A DNA stretch of 8,289 nucleotides, taken from assembly GCA_946187095.1 (NCBI GenBank), contig CAMHPW010000040.1:1-8289 (forward strand), in the 5' to 3' direction. Under the pieces are notes generated by a model, which worked only from the letters and a program-made list of their open reading frames with translations, was not told the origin of the DNA and did not search any database. Positions within the stretch are counted from its first letter, which is position 1. Each line of letters starts with the position of its first letter. A program made the position numbers and the translations under genes. This DNA is from an uncultured Clostridia bacterium (GTDB lineage Bacteria > Bacillota > Clostridia > Oscillospirales > Acutalibacteraceae). Positions 6,136-8,289 of this stretch are shown here, in pieces.

Positions 6136-6554
6136 ATTTCTTCAGCCCCCTCTATCAAGATTTCCCTTTCATTTTCGGCAATTACATTGATATATATCCT
6201 GATACAATCTTCGGGAAGTACACTTTCGATATTCTCACTCCATTCGATAATCATGACACCGTTATCCATGTAATCAAAAAATCCCGTTGTATATAAATCA
6301 TCAAATGTGTTTATCCTGTACATATCAAAGTGATATAAATTAAATTTTCCCTCGTACTCATGCACAAGGGCAAATGTCGGACTTGACACCCCGTCTTCTA
6401 TGCCAAGTCCTCTTGCCAATCCCCTTGTAAATGCCGTCTTGCCTGCACCCAATCCCCCGAACATAGCGATTATTTCCGTACCTTTGAGCGTCTGTGCAAG
6501 CCTGAAAGCTATTTCTTCTGTTTCTTCATACGATTTACTGAAAAATTTCTGCAA
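6132..6554 (-). CDS. tsaE: tRNA t6A biosynthesis ATPase TsaE, TTG start
   Basis: A 140-residue P-loop ATPase that binds the TsaB-TsaD complex and supports t6A synthesis. Walker A is GGLGAGKT (34-41), followed by FTRGLARGLG and the conserved VSSPTFALVHEYEG (56-69) and LYHFDMYR (73-80). The acidic, tryptophan-containing IIEWSENI (102-109) is the family's C-terminal motif. The start codon is TTG (6554-6552), seven bases after AGGGGA (6562-6567). No in-frame ATG precedes the conserved region, so TTG is the best start. The gene begins 14 bases after fhs ends, with its ribosome binding site touching the fhs stop codon, and overlaps tsaB by four bases. It is therefore probably part of the fhs transcript. 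Confidence 0.95.
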   Translation of the reverse strand: MQKFFSKSYEETEEIAFRLAQTLKGTEIIAMFGGLGAGKTAFTRGLARGLGIEDGVSSPTFALVHEYEGKFNLYHFDMYRINTFDDLYTTGFFDYMDNGVMIIEWSENIESVLPEDCIRIYINVIAENEREILIEGAEEI

Positions 6555-6568
6555 AATGATTTCCCCTA

Positions 6569-8236
6569 TCAGAAAAGACCTGTTATTTTTCCGTTGCTGT
6601 CAACATCAATTTTCTCTGCCGCCGGCACTTTCGGCAAGCCCGGCATTGTCATGATATCCCCTGTATAAACGACTACAAAGCCTGCACCATTCGACAATCT
6701 CACATCTCTTACCGTGATATTGAAATTCTGGGGTTTACCCAGTAATGCAGGATTATCCGACAGTGAGTACTGTGTCTTTGCCACGCATACAGGCAAATTT
6801 GCCGTATCGAGTTTTTCAATTTCAGCCAGTGCCTTTTGTGCCTGTGCCGTATAAATCACTCCGTCTGCACCGTATATATTTGTTGCAATCGTCTGAATTT
6901 TTTCTTTGATCGGCATATCATCGGGATAAAGTGTTCTGAACTCGGACGGCTTTTCAACTGCCTGTGCCACTTTCTCAGCCAATTCAATGCCGCCCTCTCC
7001 GCCTTTTGCGAATACCTCCGACAAGGCGAAATCTGCACCCAAATCTTTACAGTAATTCTCCACAAATGCCAATTCCTTATCCGTGTCATTTCCGAATCTA
7101 TTTATCGCAACTACAACGGGTACGCCGAATTTCTGCATATTTCCGATATGCACACCCAAATTTACAATGCCCTTTTCAAGTGCCGTGAGATTTTCATTTG
7201 CAAGTTCCGTTTTCGGCACTCCGCCGTTATATTTCAATGCCCTCACCGTTGCAACCAATACAACCGCTGACGGTTTTAAGCCTGCCTTTCTGCACTTGAT
7301 GTCAAAAAATTTCTCTGCACCCAAGTCTGAACCGAATCCAGCCTCAGTGACACAATAATCAGCCAATTTCAATGCCAATTTCGTTGCCCTTACGGAATTA
7401 CAGCCGTGTGCGATATTCGCAAAAGGTCCGCCGTGCATAAGTGCAGGTGTACCCTCCAATGTCTGCACCAAATTCGGCTTGATTGCGTCTTTTAACAGTG
7501 CCGCCATAGCTCCGTTGGCTTTCACATCTCTTGCATATATCGGCTTGCCCTCAAAATTATACGCAACAAGGATATTTCCCAAACGCTCTTTCAAGTCGTC
7601 TATGTCAGCCGACAGGCACAATATTGCCATGACTTCACTTGCAACCGTGATGATAAAGCCATCTTCACGGGGTACACCGTTCACTTTGCCGCCCAAGCCT
7701 GCAACAATATTTCTCAATTCCCTGTCATTCATGTCAAGGCAACGCTTTATCAGAATTCTCCTTACATCTATATTAAGAGAATTTCCCTGCTGAATGTGAT
7801 TGTCAAGCATCGCACACAACAAGTTATTTGCCGCTGTAATGGCGTGCATATCGCCTGTGAAGTGCAGATTGATATCCTCCATCGGAATGACCTGTGCATA
7901 GCCGCCGCCTGCCGCACCGCCTTTGATGCCAAATACGGGACCAAGTGACGGCTCTCTTAATGCGATAACGGTCTTTTTGCCAATTTTCGCCAGTGCGTCA
8001 CCCAATCCGACAGATGTCGTCGTTTTTCCCTCTCCTGCAGGGGTGGGATTGATCGCCGTTACCAATATTAATTTGCCGTCTTTCTTGCCTGCCGTTTCTT
8101 TGATAAGACTTTCCGACAGCTTTGCTTTATATCTTCCGTAATATTCAAGATGTTCCTCTGCTATTCCCAACTTTTCCGCAACCTCTTTAATGGGCTGTGC
8201 CTTTACCTGCTGGGCTATCTCAATATCTGTAAGCAT
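6569..8236 (-). CDS. fhs: Formate-tetrahydrofolate ligase
   Basis: A 555-residue cytoplasmic enzyme that uses ATP to join formate to tetrahydrofolate, giving 10-formyltetrahydrofolate for purine, formyl-methionine and, in acetogens, Wood-Ljungdahl metabolism. The nucleotide-binding loop TPAGEGKT is at 65-72. [20 protein letters not shown] (94-113) is the family signature, and the region after NLHFTGD (123-129) is conserved too. Length matches the usual 550-560 residues. The ATG follows AAAGGAAG with eight bases between. It is the first gene of the leftmost-running operon with tsaE and tsaB. No other Wood-Ljungdahl gene is visible, so a role in biosynthesis is the minimal reading. Confidence 0.98.
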   Translation of the reverse strand: MLTDIEIAQQVKAQPIKEVAEKLGIAEEHLEYYGRYKAKLSESLIKETAGKKDGKLILVTAINPTPAGEGKTTTSVGLGDALAKIGKKTVIALREPSLGPVFGIKGGAAGGGYAQVIPMEDINLHFTGDMHAITAANNLLCAMLDNHIQQGNSLNIDVRRILIKRCLDMNDRELRNIVAGLGGKVNGVPREDGFIITVASEVMAILCLSADIDDLKERLGNILVAYNFEGKPIYARDVKANGAMAALLKDAIKPNLVQTLEGTPALMHGGPFANIAHGCNSVRATKLALKLADYCVTEAGFGSDLGAEKFFDIKCRKAGLKPSAVVLVATVRALKYNGGVPKTELANENLTALEKGIVNLGVHIGNMQKFGVPVVVAINRFGNDTDKELAFVENYCKDLGADFALSEVFAKGGEGGIELAEKVAQAVEKPSEFRTLYPDDMPIKEKIQTIATNIYGADGVIYTAQAQKALAEIEKLDTANLPVCVAKTQYSLSDNPALLGKPQNFNITVRDVRLSNGAGFVVVYTGDIMTMPGLPKVPAAEKIDVDSNGKITGLF

Positions 8237-8271
8237 ATCTACAACTTCCTTTCAATCTCAAATAATATTCT

Positions 8272-8280
8272 ATTTTAACA
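8272..8280 (-). promoter_or_regulatory. Possible extended -10 for fhs
   Basis: On the minus strand TGTTAAAAT occupies 8280-8272: a TG, one base, then TAAAAT (five of six to consensus). The matching -35 would fall at about 8295-8300, outside the window. It sits about 35 bases before the fhs ATG, a normal distance. Any longer leader or riboswitch cannot be judged from here. Confidence 0.4.
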
Positions 8281-8289
8281 CATCTTTCT

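Noticed and set aside
6856..7358. Several plus- and minus-strand open frames inside fhs
   Set aside because: All overlap a full-length conserved fhs and show no independent start signals or domains.

Overview
The window is a low-to-moderate G+C, housekeeping stretch of a Gram-positive chromosome, most likely a clostridial gut or rumen bacterium (Ruminococcus / Oscillospiraceae-like). The evidence is formate-tetrahydrofolate ligase, PlsY-type acyltransferase, AGGAGG-type ribosome binding sites, consensus sigma-A promoters and non-ATG starts. The assignment is inferred from family content and style, not from a marker gene. All eight protein genes lie on the minus strand, so transcription runs from high to low coordinates.

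In transcription order: (1) 8236-4174, an apparent operon of fhs (one-carbon metabolism), tsaE and tsaB (tRNA t6A synthesis) and a membrane-anchored propeller-like protein resembling DUF5711, with very short or overlapping junctions. (2) 4147-3304, a compact unit with a perfect consensus promoter (TTGACA, 17 bp, TATAAT), a YceD/DUF177 gene, rpmF (ribosomal protein L32) and an intrinsic terminator. (3) 3278-1114, der (ribosome assembly GTPase) and plsY (first acylation step of phospholipid synthesis), ending in a stem-loop terminator directly after plsY. (4) 1099-825, a 275-bp non-coding palindromic element with 18-bp perfect terminal inverted repeats, best read as a MITE or similar dispersed repeat. 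(5) 812-30, an extended -10 promoter and a CvpA-family membrane protein gene.

The genes are growth-linked: translation accuracy (tsaE, tsaB), ribosome components and assembly (rpmF, der, probably yceD), C1 supply (fhs) and membrane lipid synthesis (plsY). No defence system, phage, CRISPR array, tRNA or rRNA is visible. The least ordinary parts are the inverted-repeat element just upstream of the cvpA promoter, the uncharacterised membrane protein following tsaB, and the terminator placed only about 25 nt before der with no obvious der promoter. I see no convincing new multi-gene system.
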